Assembly (NCBI RefSeq): GCF_030867095.1
Contig: NC_081831.1
Location: 66,664,716-66,728,715 of the forward strand
Reading direction: 5' to 3'
Source: Alligator mississippiensis
Lineage: Eukaryota; Chordata; Crocodylia; Alligatoridae
Length of the DNA stretch: 64,000 bases
Shown here: positions 1-11,605 of the stretch, piece by piece
Layout of the letters: every line of letters starts with the position of its first letter
Numbering within the stretch: the stretch's first letter is position 1
Position numbers and translations under genes: made by a program
Notes under the pieces: generated by a model
The model's input: only the letters and a program-made list of their open reading frames with translations
What the model was told of the DNA's origin: nothing
Databases searched by the model: none

Positions 1-417
1 CCATGCAGGACAAAACTGTCTTTTACTTTGAATATTAGGTTTTATTAAAGGAGCCACTCCACTCAATTCACTTATTATTGGATTTCCAGGTTTTCAGGCT
101 AAGCCCTTTACCAACCTCAACCTCACCTAACACGATTCTCTGGAGTGCTCCTAGGCACAACGCTCCCTCAATTCTGTAGTGTAGCGGTGGGATATCGTTG
201 TCTGAAATCATGTTCAGTTGTTTCTTGACACCTTCCCTCTAACATGTACAACATGCTCGGCGTTAATCTAATTCCATCTACAGTATGTGGCTGCAGTCCC
301 AGGCACAGAAAGATGTCTACAATACAGTTTATTTTGTGCATAGCATGGCGTCCTTTGTGCAGAATATCAGAGAATGTTTTCCAGGGCAAGCCAGAAGAGG
401 CAGAGAGCACTTGAGAG
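1..417. other. No gene recognised
   Basis: AT-rich unique-looking sequence ahead of the first hAT element. Short open frames here have no recognisable motif. I see no repeat ends or RNA gene. Confidence 0.5.
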
Positions 418-627
418 CAATGGTTCCCAATCTGTGGGATGGGTACCACCAGTGGTACATAGACAACCTGTCAGTGGTACACATTAACAGATTTATTATA
501 ATTACTTTATATGACAAAAATTTTCTGGTGGTACTTAAGGCTGAACTGAAAAAATTTGCTGGTGGTACTTAAGGTTGTATTGTTTTAAATTGGTGGGGCA
601 CAATCTGTCAGAGTTTGGGAACGGCTG
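418..627. mobile_element. Small non-autonomous hAT element
   Basis: The 210-bp element starts with CAATGGTTCCCAATC and ends with the imperfect inverse (GTTTGGGAACGGCTG). It is flanked by an 8-bp target-site duplication with one mismatch (cttgagag at 410-417, ctttagag at 628-635). Inside, a 'ctggtggtac' motif recurs several times. No transposase is encoded, so it would have been mobilised in trans. Ends of CAG-N-GGTT type plus an 8-bp duplication are diagnostic of the hAT superfamily. The exact family is not assigned. Confidence 0.8.
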
Positions 628-635
628 CTTTAGAG

Positions 636-1598
636 AATTGACTACGGCAAAGCTCACACAGGCAGGGAAGGAAAACGTGATGCCTGATGTGTCCAGATCT
701 CTAAAGCATTCTTTATTTTATCTCACAGTCCCATTAACTTAGTTCCTGTAAATGGTAGAAAGAGCCTTAACAGGTTTTATTTAATTGGGGATCACCCCAC
801 CCAAAGCAGCCAAGCAGCTAGTATGGATGCATAAACAAGCAGTGGCTTTTTTCTTTTCAGGGTGGCTTTGACCCTCATTGACAGAAGCTATCAGAGAGGC
901 TGGGAGCATAAAGCAGAAGGATGAGGATGCTGGAGGAAGAGGGGGCTTGCTCTCACATATCTGAAGGGTGAATTGTCCCTGCAGGTCCACTGTAGATTAT
1001 ATCTGAAACAGATTTTGAAGGGGAAGAGCATTTTGCTTTCACTTACTGCTTTTTGCTTTCACTTACTGCTAAAGACTAGAAATTTTTGCTTTAAGAGTAA
1101 CAAAAGGGTCCTTTAACTGAAGAAATAAGGTAGTGATTTCCTCTCTTGATGTTCCCCTTCTTAACTTTTGCTGGTATTAAAAAGACTTGCAGCATTTCTT
1201 CAAAAGAAGAGCTCCATGTCCTACTATATTTGGTGGGGTTATAGTCCATTGGTCATGGATACATCTTTTGGTGCTCTGGCAAAAAGACACTTGCGATCTG
1301 CCTAAATTAAAAGGTGGCCTCTCTCTGTCCACTGCTAAGTTGGCTCCAGAAAACAATTTGAACCAGGCTGATCAATTTATGTTTACCCCAAGTATGCGTA
1401 ATTGTGGGTGTTGTGGGTGTGTTGAAGATATGCTGGGTGACAGTCCATTCTGAAAACCCCACATGGGTGACTGTGTCTTTGGCCACATTCATACATACAC
1501 AGGAAGGAGACTTCTGGTATACAGCCTAAGATACTCCTTTCAGGAGAATATGCATGCCCACCTTCCCCTTATATGCCCAAATGTAGCTGGGCACTTAG
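636..1598. other. No gene recognised
   Basis: Intergenic or intronic sequence. A short direct duplication of the phrase 'ttttgctttcacttactgct' lies near 1032-1070. No coding motif, RNA gene or repeat family was recognised otherwise. Confidence 0.45.
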
Positions 1599-1826
1599 AT
1601 GGCTAATAGGCCTGTGCAAGTAGGCAGCTATTTGATCTGGCTTCGCATCTGGCTGCTTCGGATGGACACGATCTGATCTGGAGCTCCGGACCGGGTTTCT
1701 GCTTCGATCCGGCTTAAGATGCTCTGAAGCTTCAGAGTCGCCTCGAAGATCCAGCCATAGGGTATAATGGGGGAATCAATAACATATCTATAACTTTGTT
1801 TTTTGTCTGATTTGGTTGAAGCTTGC

Positions 1827-2560
1827 AGGGGTGGTAGCCTCTGATGAGAGCATGAAGCTTGCCAAGTTTCAAGAAAATCAGTGCAGGAGTTTGGGGGGGA
1901 ACTGCACCCCAAATTTCTGAAAGCAAAACTCATGTCATGTCTACATGTTACACCACAGGAGGGTGAAAACTGCAGGGATGGTGGCCCCTGGTAAGGCAAC
2001 AAAGTCTGCCAAGCTTCAAGAAGATTGGCGCAGAGGTTTGGGGGTAGCTGCACCCCAAATTCTTGAAAGCGAAACTCATGTCACATGTATGTGTTAAGCC
2101 ACAGTGGAGTGAAAAGTGCAGGGGTGGTAGCCCCTGCTGAGGCCACAAAGCCTGCCAAGTTTCAAGATGAAAGGTGCAGGGGTTTGGGGGAAACTGCACC
2201 TCAAGCTGCTGACAGGCAAAACTTGTGACATAGATGACCCTGTGTGTGTTAAGGCACAGTGGGATGAAAACTGCAGGGGTGGTGGCCCTTGCTCAGGCCA
2301 CAAAGCCTGCCAAGTTTTAAGGAGATAAGTGCAGGGGCTTGGGGGGAACTGCACCTCAAGCTGCAGACAAGCAAAACTCATGACATGGGTGACCCTGTGT
2401 GTGTTAAGGTGCAGCAGGGTGAAAGCTGGAGGGATGGTAGTCCCTGCTGCTGCCACAATGCCAGCCAGCTGTCAAGGGGATAGGTGCAGGGCTTCTGGGT
2501 TCTGGGGCCCTGCACCCCTAGCTGCTGACAGGCAATACTCATGACATGGGTGCTTGTGCA
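1827..2560. repeat. Left-arm tandem repeat array of the foldback element
   Basis: About five imperfect units (146, 146, 154 and 158 bp between starts). They share blocks such as 'tgccaagtttcaaga', 'gggggaactgcacc' and 'aaaactcatgacatg'. Unit divergence rises towards the centre. The array is mirrored by the right arm (about 2810-3400). Confidence 0.8.
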
Positions 2561-2809
2561 ACTGACTGTCGGTCTTGGGGCAGTTGATTGTCTGTATTGA
2601 TTCTTTCCTCTCCTTAGTCTGGTTTTGTAGGTGTTAATTAATGCAAATTAACTGGCTACATTAGCTAGCAACTGTGTATTGAGCTGGTCCCTGAGTGAAT
2701 CGTGATTGATTGCTAACTGGTAACACAGTAGCTTAGCAGCCAGGCCTGAAGTAGTTCCTCCCCACCCTCCTCGCCCCCACCCTCAAGACAGACACAGTTG
2801 CACAAGCAC

Positions 2810-3400
2810 CCATGACACAAGTTTTGCCTGTCAGCAGCCAGAGGTGCAGGGTCCCAGAACCCAAAACCCCTGCACCAATCTCCTCGACAGCTGGCAGGCT
2901 TTGTGGCCTCAGCAGGGGCTAGCATCCCTCCAGCTTTCACCCTGCTGCATCTTAACACACACAGGGTCACCCATGTCACGAGTTTTGCCTGTCAGCAGCT
3001 TGAGGTGCAGTTCCCCCAAATCCCTGCACTTATCTCCTTGAAACTTGGCAGGCTTCATGGCCTGAGCAGGGGCCACCCCCCCCTGCAGTTTGCAGCCCTC
3101 TGTGCCTTAACACACACAGGGTCATCTGCGTCACAAGTTTTGCCTGTCAGCAGTTTGAGGTGCAGTTTCTCTCAAACCCCTGCACCAATCTTCTTGAAAC
3201 TTGGCAGGATTTGTGGCCTCACCAGGGGCCACCACCCCTGCAGTTTTCACCCCCCTGTGGTGTAACACATAGACATGACATGAGTTTTTCTTTCAAGAAT
3301 TTGGGGTGCAGTTCCCCCTCAAACCCCTGCACCAATCTTCTTGAAACTTGGCAGGCTTCATTCTCTTTGCAGAGGATACTACCCCTGCAAATCAGACAAA
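2810..3400. repeat. Right-arm tandem repeat array, inverted copy of the left array
   Basis: About four imperfect units marked by 'gggcyaccaccctgcag'-like blocks near 2915, 3069, 3225 and 3373. They are reverse complements of the left-arm units. Transcription through both arms could give a long imperfect hairpin. Confidence 0.8.
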
Positions 3401-3627
3401 AAATAACAAAGTTATAGACATTTCATTGATTCCCCATTATACCCTATGGCTGGATCTCCGAAGCGGCTCCAAAGCTTTTCAAAAGTGCGTCGGAAGCTCT
3501 GAACTGCTTTGGAAAGGCTAACAAGGCCAGTGCTTTGATCCAGACATGCTGCTTTGGATGCCGAAGTGTCCAAAGCTTCCCTGGATCCAAAGCACGGTCC
3601 AAAGCCTCACACAGCCCTAATGGCTAA

Positions 3628-4520
3628 TAGGCATTTAAAACACTGGTATTTCACACGTAGTGACTTTAGGTGTTTTTCAGTGTGAATAGGTTTTATATAT
3701 TTGTGAGGAATGGGCATGCTTGGCCAAAAGGGCGGCTATCTATGTGCTAGTCTGAAGCAATAGTCCTATTTCTTCTGTATGCCTCTCTCTTTTTGCAGTC
3801 AAGTGACTATAAAACAAGACCCCACAGAGAACAAATCTGCAGGAAGAATAGTTCTTGCAGCATCTTGCATGAAACCCTCTGCATGGAGTGAGGGAAAAAC
3901 ACATAGGGAAAAGTCCCAGAGAAATCAGCACAAGATCCAGTGACATCAGGTTTGCCCCTTCCTCACCCCACCCCAACCCACCCCACACATCTGTAGACTT
4001 TTATCGTTATGAATTTGCTTTGGTTAGTAAAGCTGTTGCACTTGAACCACTCAACACATGGTTGTTCAGCCTATCTGTTCAGTTGGCCAATCTGGAGTGG
4101 AGCAGCAGCTGTTCTGGTTACATGAAGATGTGGGGCTGTAGCTGTGATGGTCCGAGACTGTCCCTTATATCAAAAGGTAGAATTTCAGACGGCAGGAAGA
4201 TCAGGGGAATGTGGACAGCAAGCTCGGCTTGCCATGTTTTAGCATGTTTAACACAGCCGTCACTCAGCCCCCGCAGTCAACAGACTGCTCAGGACCCCAG
4301 ATCTGGGGGCTCAGGACCCCAGATTTTCTCAGTAGATCCCACCCCCACTCATCCTGGCCATGGATCCAGCCCATGGGCCACATATTTGAAACTCCTATTA
4401 TAGGGGAAGTTCACACCATATCACGACTGCACTAGGGAGAGATGTAGCAAAACATGCCACATCCACTCTGTGCAAGAAGGTTCAACTAGTAGAACATGTC
4501 AGCTGCTTCCCCTACAATAG
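3628..4520. other. No gene recognised
   Basis: A 171-codon open frame spans 3888-4403 but has no recognisable domain and low-complexity composition. A short direct repeat (tcaggaccccagat) occurs twice between 4288 and 4326. I see nothing else to annotate. Confidence 0.45.
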
Positions 4521-4528
4521 GACTAGAG

Positions 4529-4746
4529 CACGGGTGTCAAACTCACCTACTCACATGGGCTGGACCCACAAGGAGCTGAATCCAGGGGCCCCTTGTGGGC
4601 TGGATCTGAATGTGGCGCCAGTGGCGCCAGCTGCAGCAGTGGTGGGGTTAATGCAAATATTGCTGACCCTGTCTTCAAACTCCTGCCCGTTTGGGAGCCC
4701 CAAGGCCAGATGACACAGCTGTGTGGGCCTTACATTTGATACCCTG
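4529..4746. mobile_element. Small non-autonomous hAT element
   Basis: The 218-bp element has ends CACGGGTGTCAAACTCA and, inverted, CAGGGTATCAAATGTAAG. It is flanked by 8-bp duplications with one mismatch (gactagag at 4521-4528, gactaaag at 4747-4754). Internally it has 'gggctgga' and 'tgtgggcc' motifs seen in other amniote hAT elements with CAGGGGTGTCAAAC ends. No coding capacity. Confidence 0.85.
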
Positions 4747-4754
4747 GACTAAAG

Positions 4755-5691
4755 ATTGTAACACTTTGTTGTGTAAAGGTCAGAAGCCTCTACAAGTGAT
4801 TGCCTGTCTGTGGTATTCAAATGTCCTTTAGAAATGGTGAGGCATTGTGATTAATTCCTAGAGAGTTTGAGAACATATGAATTCTCAATATGAGCAGGTT
4901 GTTTTACGTGCTTTGTGTCGAAGGATTTATTTCTTATTACTGTGGATGCCCTAGGCTTTGGAATGTACATTGTCCTTTTTCATTCAGTTCTCCTCTCAAA
5001 TATCTTTACCTTGTGGTGTACTTGGGGTAGTTTCTTATTCCTCAGAGAGCAGTAATGGAGATATGCCAGTTCTGTCTATTTATTGGACTTATTAGAGAAG
5101 GCTGTGTTGATACTGGCCTAACAGTATTAAACTAGATCCTTGTTTCCATAGTGACATTTCTGCCTATAAGAATAATTTTGGTCTCTTCCCAGTCACATTC
5201 AAAAATGTAGAGCAAAAACAAGGTTTAACTAACACTTGGCATAATCATCTCACTTCACTATCATCACTGATGTTTCTGCAGCAGTGAATTCTTTTACATT
5301 TAAAATGCAGTTTTACACAAAACCCAACCCTGCAAAAATGTTACCATTTTTATTGTATCTCATGTCACCTAGTTTACAACTGAACTCCACCTCGCTTTTG
5401 AAAATGAAGCCAGGTTCCTTCCTGTTGTGCATCATTAATACTCTGTGGGCCAAATTCAGACCTGATTTCCACTTTCCACATGTGCAGTCTTATTGTTTTC
5501 TCTGGATTTTTACAGGTGTGATAGTTTAAATTAGACTTCTAAAGCAGGGCCTGATTCAGCATTGCATTGTACCTGCTGGAGAGATTTACATCTGAGCCAA
5601 ATCCACACAGATGAATGTTCACAAAACACCAGACTAGAGAACTGGACCCTTTGTTAAGAGCAGTAGTGCATCAGAATAGAATCAAGCTCTT
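4755..5691. other. No gene recognised; possible ancient repeat
   Basis: Mostly AT-rich. The part around 5446-5610 ('ccaaattcagacctga', 'gcctgattcagcattg') resembles old conserved amniote interspersed repeats. This is a weak impression and no boundaries can be set. Confidence 0.35.
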
Positions 5692-5699
5692 CCAGTAGT

Positions 5700-6519
5700 C
5701 ATAGGCGAAGGGAGACAAAATTATTTGTGGGGGCTGAGCTTGCACATGCAGGTGCATGCACATACCTTCCCAACAGATAAGTGTGCAGTGGAAGGGGTGG
5801 GGGGAGGGGAAAGGGTTGTTGGGGGGCTGGGGCTGGAGCTGGGGCTGGAGCAGGCCCAGCACAGCTGGGGTGGGGCATGGGATGGAGCCACAAGCGCTTT
5901 GTCCAGGGGGCACCTGGTGCAGGGAGTGGGGGTTAGTGCCTTGGGGGAAGGGGAGCTCCCATTGCTGCATGCATATTGGGAGACATGGGGGTACGTGCCC
6001 AGGATCTGCACAGGGTGGGATGGGCTGATGCTGTGGGCTGGGGCTGCGCCAGGCTCTTCCCGGCAGGGGGTTGGACTGGGCTATGTTCAGGGCAGGCGGC
6101 AGCAGCATTGGGAGGGGAGGTGGAGGCAGCTACGGACAATTTTGGGGTGGTTGCAGCCCCCCGTAGCACCCTGCCAGTGCCTCTGCCACCTGCTCTGAGT
6201 CCAGCCCCACCCCTGCCAGGAAAAGCCCGGTGCTGCTTCGGCCCCAGCCCACAATAGCAGCTTGCCCTGCCCCGCACAGATCTGGGGGCACATGCCCACC
6301 ATGCCCTTCTGGCACCCCCTGGATGAGCCACTCATGACTTAGTCCCACACCACACCCTGGCTGTGCAGGGCCTGCCTCAGCCCAAGCCCCAGCCTGAGCC
6401 CCTCACTACTCCCCACCCCTGCTACAGCTGCCAGAAGCCCGCTGCCGGGCTGTCTTGTGGCCCTACCGCTGCCCCACAATTTGGGGGGGATAAGCCCCAT
6501 TACCCCCCTGCCACCTATG
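5700..6519. mobile_element. GC-rich non-autonomous element with 8-bp duplication
   Basis: The 820-bp element begins CATAGGCGAAGG and ends with the inverted block CCACCTATG. It is flanked by 8-bp direct repeats with one mismatch (ccagtagt at 5692-5699, ccagtagc at 6520-6527). The interior is strongly GC-rich with G-rich and C-rich runs, which create many spurious open frames on both strands. The 8-bp duplication favours hAT-type insertion. The terminal repeats are short, so family assignment is tentative. Confidence 0.7.
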
Positions 6520-6527
6520 CCAGTAGC

Positions 6528-7604
6528 TGTGTTGCATTAGGGCAGGGCTCATAGGATTAAAAGACAGAACAAATGAATTTGTCACTGAAGCAAGCAGACA
6601 CAGTTCTATGGGGTGCATTGATCGAAAAAGCAGCTGCCATTTTTATCCTTTCACATCTCAAAAAAACCCACAGGCTTTGAAACCAACATAACATGATTGC
6701 CTCTGGATTTTCACCAAGGAAAACAGGAAGGGATTCATGCCCTTTGTTTTTTCTACTCTTGCAACGGATAGAGAGGACAAAAAACAAATATGGAATTCAT
6801 GTTCCCTATGTCCTTAGACCAACATGGCTACAACCTACACCCCTACTTGTATAAAGATCCTCCAATCTGAAAAAGAACAAGAGCTGGTTCCAACAAGCAA
6901 CGTGATAAATGTGTGCCATGTGCATGCTGCTTGTTCAGTGGAGCTCAGTTTGAAAATAATATGCTTCTAGACCCTGTGAAGAAAATTAATTTTCTATCCT
7001 TTAATGGAAAAAAAACTGTTTTTTTCTTCAAAACAATGCCCTTCTTTCCTTCCCCTGAGGGCCCTGCAGAGCAAAAAGCGATTCTCAGGAAGGGATGGGG
7101 GAAATGGATAGAGAAAATAAACATAATGACAAAATGACAAATCTTTATAATCCAAGGGAAATTTTTTTCTTTTTCTGCTGTCTGCATCTGAGCACTGAGT
7201 TCTATATCTTCTGTGAAAATAAAAATAAATTAATGGGAAAAGCACATTCATGGCATGAATGTGCTATTGGGTGACACATACATTTTGCCACATATGAATA
7301 CAGAACGCAGTTTTCTTTTAATTTAAAGGGTTTAACTGTGCAGGGACACCACTGATTATACGCTATTGAAAATCAAGGAAGAATCAGGCTAATAGGAGTT
7401 CCTGCAATCAAACTGGCCAAGAGCTCATTTTGTCTGGGACTCTGCCATAGTATTGGCCAATAGCAAATAGCTCAAATGAAGGTGACCAACTCTAACCTCA
7501 TGTTTGTAGGTCACTTGCTTCACAGTAGCGTTGAGTGATGGCATTGAGAATAACAATGGTACTGAGACTCTCCTGTTTGATCCATGGCAAGCTATACTAC
7601 TTGG
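6528..7604. other. No gene recognised
   Basis: AT-rich sequence with poly-A and poly-T runs near 7010-7030. No domain, RNA gene or repeat boundary was recognised. Confidence 0.45.
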
Positions 7605-8471
7605 GTGCTTGTACACATGAGGGGGGTTTAGTGTTTAATTCTCCTAAATTGAAACAGTGGGTTTTTACCGCAGCTCAGGGCCCTCTGGTAGCTCACCCCC
7701 ATCCCCGGCCACAGGAGAAGTGGGCAGGCTCTGCGAGGAAGAAAAAAAAGGATCAGGCCCGTCACCATTTTTTTTTATTGCTGGAGCCTGCCCGCGTGAA
7801 CTGCTGCTGGGACACGTAGCCCCTAGGCTGTGGGGTGGCCCAGTGCTTCCCTTTGAGGTGGCAGCACTCCCTGGGGCAGCCCAGGTGGAGTGCTAGCTGG
7901 GTAGGTGTTGCCGCAGCTAGTAGGTAGCATCTGGCCCGATCCAATGGTGCACGGTGTGCTGGAAGCCAGGGCATGGGGAAGCTTGGGCTTGGCGGGCTTC
8001 CATTGCCCCATGCAGTGTTCCCGTCACCTTTCCGTCACCTGGGACTGCCCAGGAATGGGTGGCTTACCCTTGGGGCAGTGTGGGAAGGCGACAGGAGGGC
8101 AGCTGGGTGTGCTGGCAGCCAGAAATGGCAGCGGGGACAGTGCACGGGGCACTGGAAACCTACCAAACTCAAGCTTCTGCAAGCCCACCAAAGCTTCCAG
8201 TGCCCTGTGCACTGTCCCTGCTGCCTTCTCCAGGTGCCAGCACACCCCTGTGACATGTACATGCATGCAATTTTTTTATCCACAATGGGAAAATTTGCCC
8301 CGATCAAACCAAAATAGATCAGAGGTGGTCTAAGTTGATGTTCTCAAATACATTTTTACGTGGAAAAAATGGTGCATGTGTACATGGTGACGCTTTTCTG
8401 TTAGACAAATGACGATTTCTCGCCACTTTTTATCACATGTTCATGGCCCCACCATCATGTGTACAAGCGCA
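7605..8471. mobile_element. Inverted-terminal MITE-like element with internal hairpin
   Basis: Near-terminal inverted repeats GCTTGTACACATGA (7607-7620) and its exact complement (about 8454-8468) bound an 867-bp segment. The middle is GC-rich. It contains a large imperfect hairpin at about 8108-8242, whose arms share 'gtgctggca', 'ggacagtgcac' and 'gcactgga' with their complements. No convincing target-site duplication and no transposase were seen. The terminal motif is loosely similar to the 12-16 kb MITE family. Confidence 0.65.
8108..8242. repeat. Long imperfect hairpin
   Basis: The left arm (gcagcggggacagtgcac, then ggggcactgga) is matched by the right arm (tccagtgccc, then tgtgcactgtccctgctgc). 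The loop is about 45 nt. It sits inside the MITE-like element and is probably part of that family rather than an independent regulatory structure. Confidence 0.7.
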
Positions 8472-10068
8472 GACTATAATTATATACAGCCTACTAGGCA
8501 TCATATCATCAATATGATCTAGGACTTGGAAATCCAACCCTTTTGTCTGCAATTCCTTTTGACAAGCAGTATCATTTGCTGGAGGATCACTAGTGAGATT
8601 TACATTGTGGAAGGGAAGTGGTTCTGCTGATGGTTCACACTGAAGATAGCTGATGCATTGCTAAAAACGAAGAAAATCGCATGCACACACTTCACCAGAC
8701 GGATGGCCAAGAAGGATCCTACACTGAAACAACACCATGGTTTGTTGGTAACGACTCCACTCAGTTATTCTACATGGAGGCAACGAGGATATTCACTAGA
8801 TGGAGTTAAACAGAAAAAGACCTCTAGTGCAGACAAAACTGATGTTTTAAGCATCATCTTGTGTGCACTTTTTATAAGCAGGATTAATTTATACTGTGCT
8901 TAAAGCACTAGCATCTGCTTTGTGCCCTCTCTCACCTAGCAGTCTTAATATTGATGTCCCTGTGGAAGCTGCACCAGTATCAGTAGTAGTTAGTAACTTT
9001 AGAGAAGGAAGGCTAGTACCGTACCCTGAAAAGTTTGATACTGAGTCCTTCTATACCAAGAAATCATAATAGATTAAATTTACCCCTTTACAATAGGCTG
9101 TGGGTCTTCAGTAGGACTTTGACAGGAATACATGCATGTTGTTAACACCTTGCAACAACATTTCCTAGCATCTTGGCCAGGTTTGTTTTAAATTCCTCAA
9201 ATATATTTTTGGACGTGAGGATGGGGAGTTGGAGTAAAGGGAGTGCTGTATGGGGTGCTGCACTTATGAACCTTGTTCAAGAGGACAAAAACAGACTGGC
9301 ACAGCAGGAGAAAATTCCTCTTCTTTCTTGGTTCAGCACTGTATTTGCAAAAGGTACGTTATTGTCAACATCTAGGCTTTGTGATCAAAGTACCTAAGAG
9401 GTCAGATCTCTGAGTAGGACTGCTGTAAAATGACTTGATTAGTCATCTTCTTAGTGAATGGATTTATGTAATGTGCGCCATCCCCTTAACTGTGTTGGAC
9501 AAAAGGCAAAGTTGAAGAACAAAAGCAGAAGTCTGTTGCAAAAAGAACAGTTGAGCTGCAAAAGCCTTTTAATGTTCCTTTAAATAATAGTAAGAAATTA
9601 CGTCTTGATATTAAATCTTCTGATAGAAATCTAACTTTAACACTGACAATAAAGGAGCTACCCGTTGATTACTGACACTTACCAACATAATACAAAAATT
9701 ATAAAGGGAACCTTTGGTAACGAACAAAACTAAATTGAATGTTACATCCACACACAGGATTTTGACAATAATTATCCTTCATAATTCTAAACGGCTATGA
9801 GAGTTAGTAAATGCCAGCATCTTTTCATGGAATATTTTCCAGGCATTTAAAATTAATAAATTATGTTCATAAAAGAAGCTAACAAACAAATGAAGAATAG
9901 CTATAATTTAGCACAGACTCTGTCAGAGCTGAGTTGGTCTCTGTTCAGATTCCCTGATTAAACACTCCCAAGAGCTAAGGAAATATGAATCTGAAATGGG
10001 ATCCAAACTCTGAGCCAGGCAGTCTGAAGTACCCCCAAGCTTTGAGGATCCAACATTCGGCCACAATC
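8472..10068. other. No gene recognised
   Basis: AT-rich unique-looking sequence with no recognisable coding exon, RNA gene or transposon ends. Confidence 0.45.
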
Positions 10069-10076
10069 ATGTATAG

Positions 10077-10510
10077 CAGTGGTCTCCAACCTTTTAAAGT
10101 AGGAGATCACCTTTGGCATTTAAAAGCAACCCAAGATCTACTGAGTGCCGCCACTGCCACTGCCCCTCCCCTCCCCTTCACCCAGCAGGTAAGTATGTGG
10201 GGAAGGATGGGGGGAGGGGGCAGATGGAGGCAGAGGAAGAAGAAATTATTTGGGGGCATGCCTCCTCAGCAGGTAAGTCCCATGCGGCCAAGGCCCCACT
10301 CAACTTACCCCTGTTCCTGCCTATGTGGCACTGACCCTCACCATGGGGGCCTTGATCTAGCCCTCGCCCCTTCCCTCCCCCATGGATTGGCCTGCTGGGC
10401 TGGGGCATGCGCATGCATGCAGGCACTCAGCCCCCACCCCAGCCTTGGACTGACTCCAAGAGGCTCTGAGATCTACCAGTGGATCGAGATCCACCGGTTG
10501 GTGACCACTG
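10077..10510. mobile_element. Non-autonomous hAT element, 434 bp
   Basis: The ends are CAGTGGTCTCCAACC and, inverted, CAGTGGTCACCAACC. The 8-bp target-site duplication is atgtatag (10069-10076) and atgtaaag (10511-10518), one mismatch. Subterminal repeats 'gatctact' and 'agatctaccagtgg' are also inverted. The GC-rich interior gives a 178-codon open frame that is an artefact of the element. No transposase. Confidence 0.9.
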
Positions 10511-10518
10511 ATGTAAAG

Positions 10519-10917
10519 TGAACTGAATGGATGGCTCTCTGCCTCCAGGGGGCTCTCTGTGAAAGACCTCCTTAGGGACCTTCATAGGTCTGTCCATCCC
10601 TCACCAGAGCAAGTATCCATGCAAGCATTATTAGAGACAGAACTGGTTTTAATCCCCCCTTCCCCCACCCCATGTTGAATATGAATCCTGCTAGAGTTCG
10701 TCTTAAATTTGAGTTTAATACTACCCTTTTCCTCTCCTGATAATTCCTCATTCCATTTCTGCAGCAGAGCAGTGCACAAAGCGGGAGAGATGTCAAAAGA
10801 AAAGGCGACACTCCACGCCCCTCCTCCATTGGAGGTGCCAACAGAGAGAGAGAGCCGTAGACCATCTGATGTTCACAAGGCTCTGAATGTAGCAGAAGAG
10901 CATACACAATGATGCTG
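10519..10917. other. No gene recognised
   Basis: Mixed-composition sequence without a recognisable gene or repeat. A 'gagagagaga' tract lies near 10843. Confidence 0.4.
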
Positions 10918-11062
10918 AACTCCATGTTGCACCCACTGAAGTCAGTGGGAGCAGGACTTGGCCCAGTTAAGACTATTTCTCATTTTCTACTTAGATTGTA
11001 AGCTAGTTAAGGCAGGGACAGGCATCCTGTTATGTGCTTGTATTGTGTCTAATGCAAAAGAG
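10918..11062 (+). repeat. Ancient repeat tail (L2-like)
   Basis: Two phrases found in old amniote interspersed repeats sit together: 'actgaagtcagtgggagcag' (about 10937) and 'tagattgtaagctagttaag' followed by 'gcagggac' (about 10994). The second resembles the 3' end shared by L2-type LINEs and their SINE partners. Too diverged to bound precisely. Confidence 0.5.
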
Positions 11063-11605
11063 TCAGAGCTACATCTAGTCCAATACCCTGCAAAGAGGCA
11101 GGATTCCCTATTTCTAAACCACCCCGGTGGGATGCCTAGCGAGCCTCTTCTTGAAAACTCCAGTGAAGGAGATTTCATAACTTCCTTAGGCAATGTCCCC
11201 TCATTCTACATATACACATGCAGTAGGCCCAATGTGTTTAGTTTGAAACATAGAGAGTTGGATACAAAGCCCAACAGATAAAGTCTGATGTGTTGAGGTT
11301 AAATACTTGTATAAAAATTACTCCTGTTTGAAAGTTTAAGACTAGCTGGTTTTTGTTCTTCTGTACTTACAATTAGGAAGATTTATTTTGAGATATGACC
11401 TAAATCTGTTTTGCTGTAGTTTAATCCCATTGCCTCATCTCCTGCCTTCTTTAGCAGGACAGGTTAATGTTTCTCATCTTCTTTATGACAGTCTTTTAAA
11501 AGTTTGGAAACTGCTATTATGATCTCCTCTATCCTGATGCTTAATTTCCTTTTCTTCAGAATAGGAAAAAAAAATCTGGGATTGAGGCTTCTAGAAACAA
11601 CTGCA
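11063..11605 (-). mobile_element. Old CR1 LINE 3' fragment
   Basis: Read on the minus strand this matches the 3' portion of CR1 (end of ORF2 and 3' UTR). On the + strand the recognisable landmarks run in the expected order: 'catctagtccaat...ccctgc', 'ctaaaccaccc', 'cttcttgaaaactccag', then 'tttaatcccattgcctcat' and 'ctgctattatgatctcctc'. Compared with the CR1 copies at 24.4 and 49.4 kb it is more diverged and contains deletions, so it is an older insertion. No open frame survives. Confidence 0.7.

Larger units (their letters stand above)
1607..3619. mobile_element. 2.0-kb foldback (hAT-type) element with mirrored tandem arrays
   Basis: The element is bounded by a perfect 8-bp target-site duplication (atggctaa at 1599-1606 and 3620-3627). 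Its ends are inverted copies of TAGGSCTGTGYRAG. The two arms are long inverted repeats: the phrase 'ccatagggtataatgggg' near 1753 recurs inverted near 3440. Each arm carries four to five tandem units of about 145-158 bp, on the left beginning near 1827, 1973, 2119, 2273 and 2431. Units contain a 'tgcaggggtggtagcccctg' phrase, and the right-arm units are in reverse order. A unique spacer of roughly 2560-2810 separates the arms. No transposase is visible; the open frames inside are by-products of the repeats. An 8-bp duplication points to hAT mobilisation. Confidence 0.85.

Noticed and set aside
3888..4403. 171-codon + strand frame
   Set aside because: No domain or codon-usage signal; contains a simple direct repeat. 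Insufficient support for a gene.
5671..6335. Multiple overlapping Pro- and Gly-rich frames
   Set aside because: They arise from the GC-rich interior of the 5700-6519 transposon.
9985..10521. 178-codon + strand frame
   Set aside because: Most of it is the 10077-10510 hAT element; no domain is present.
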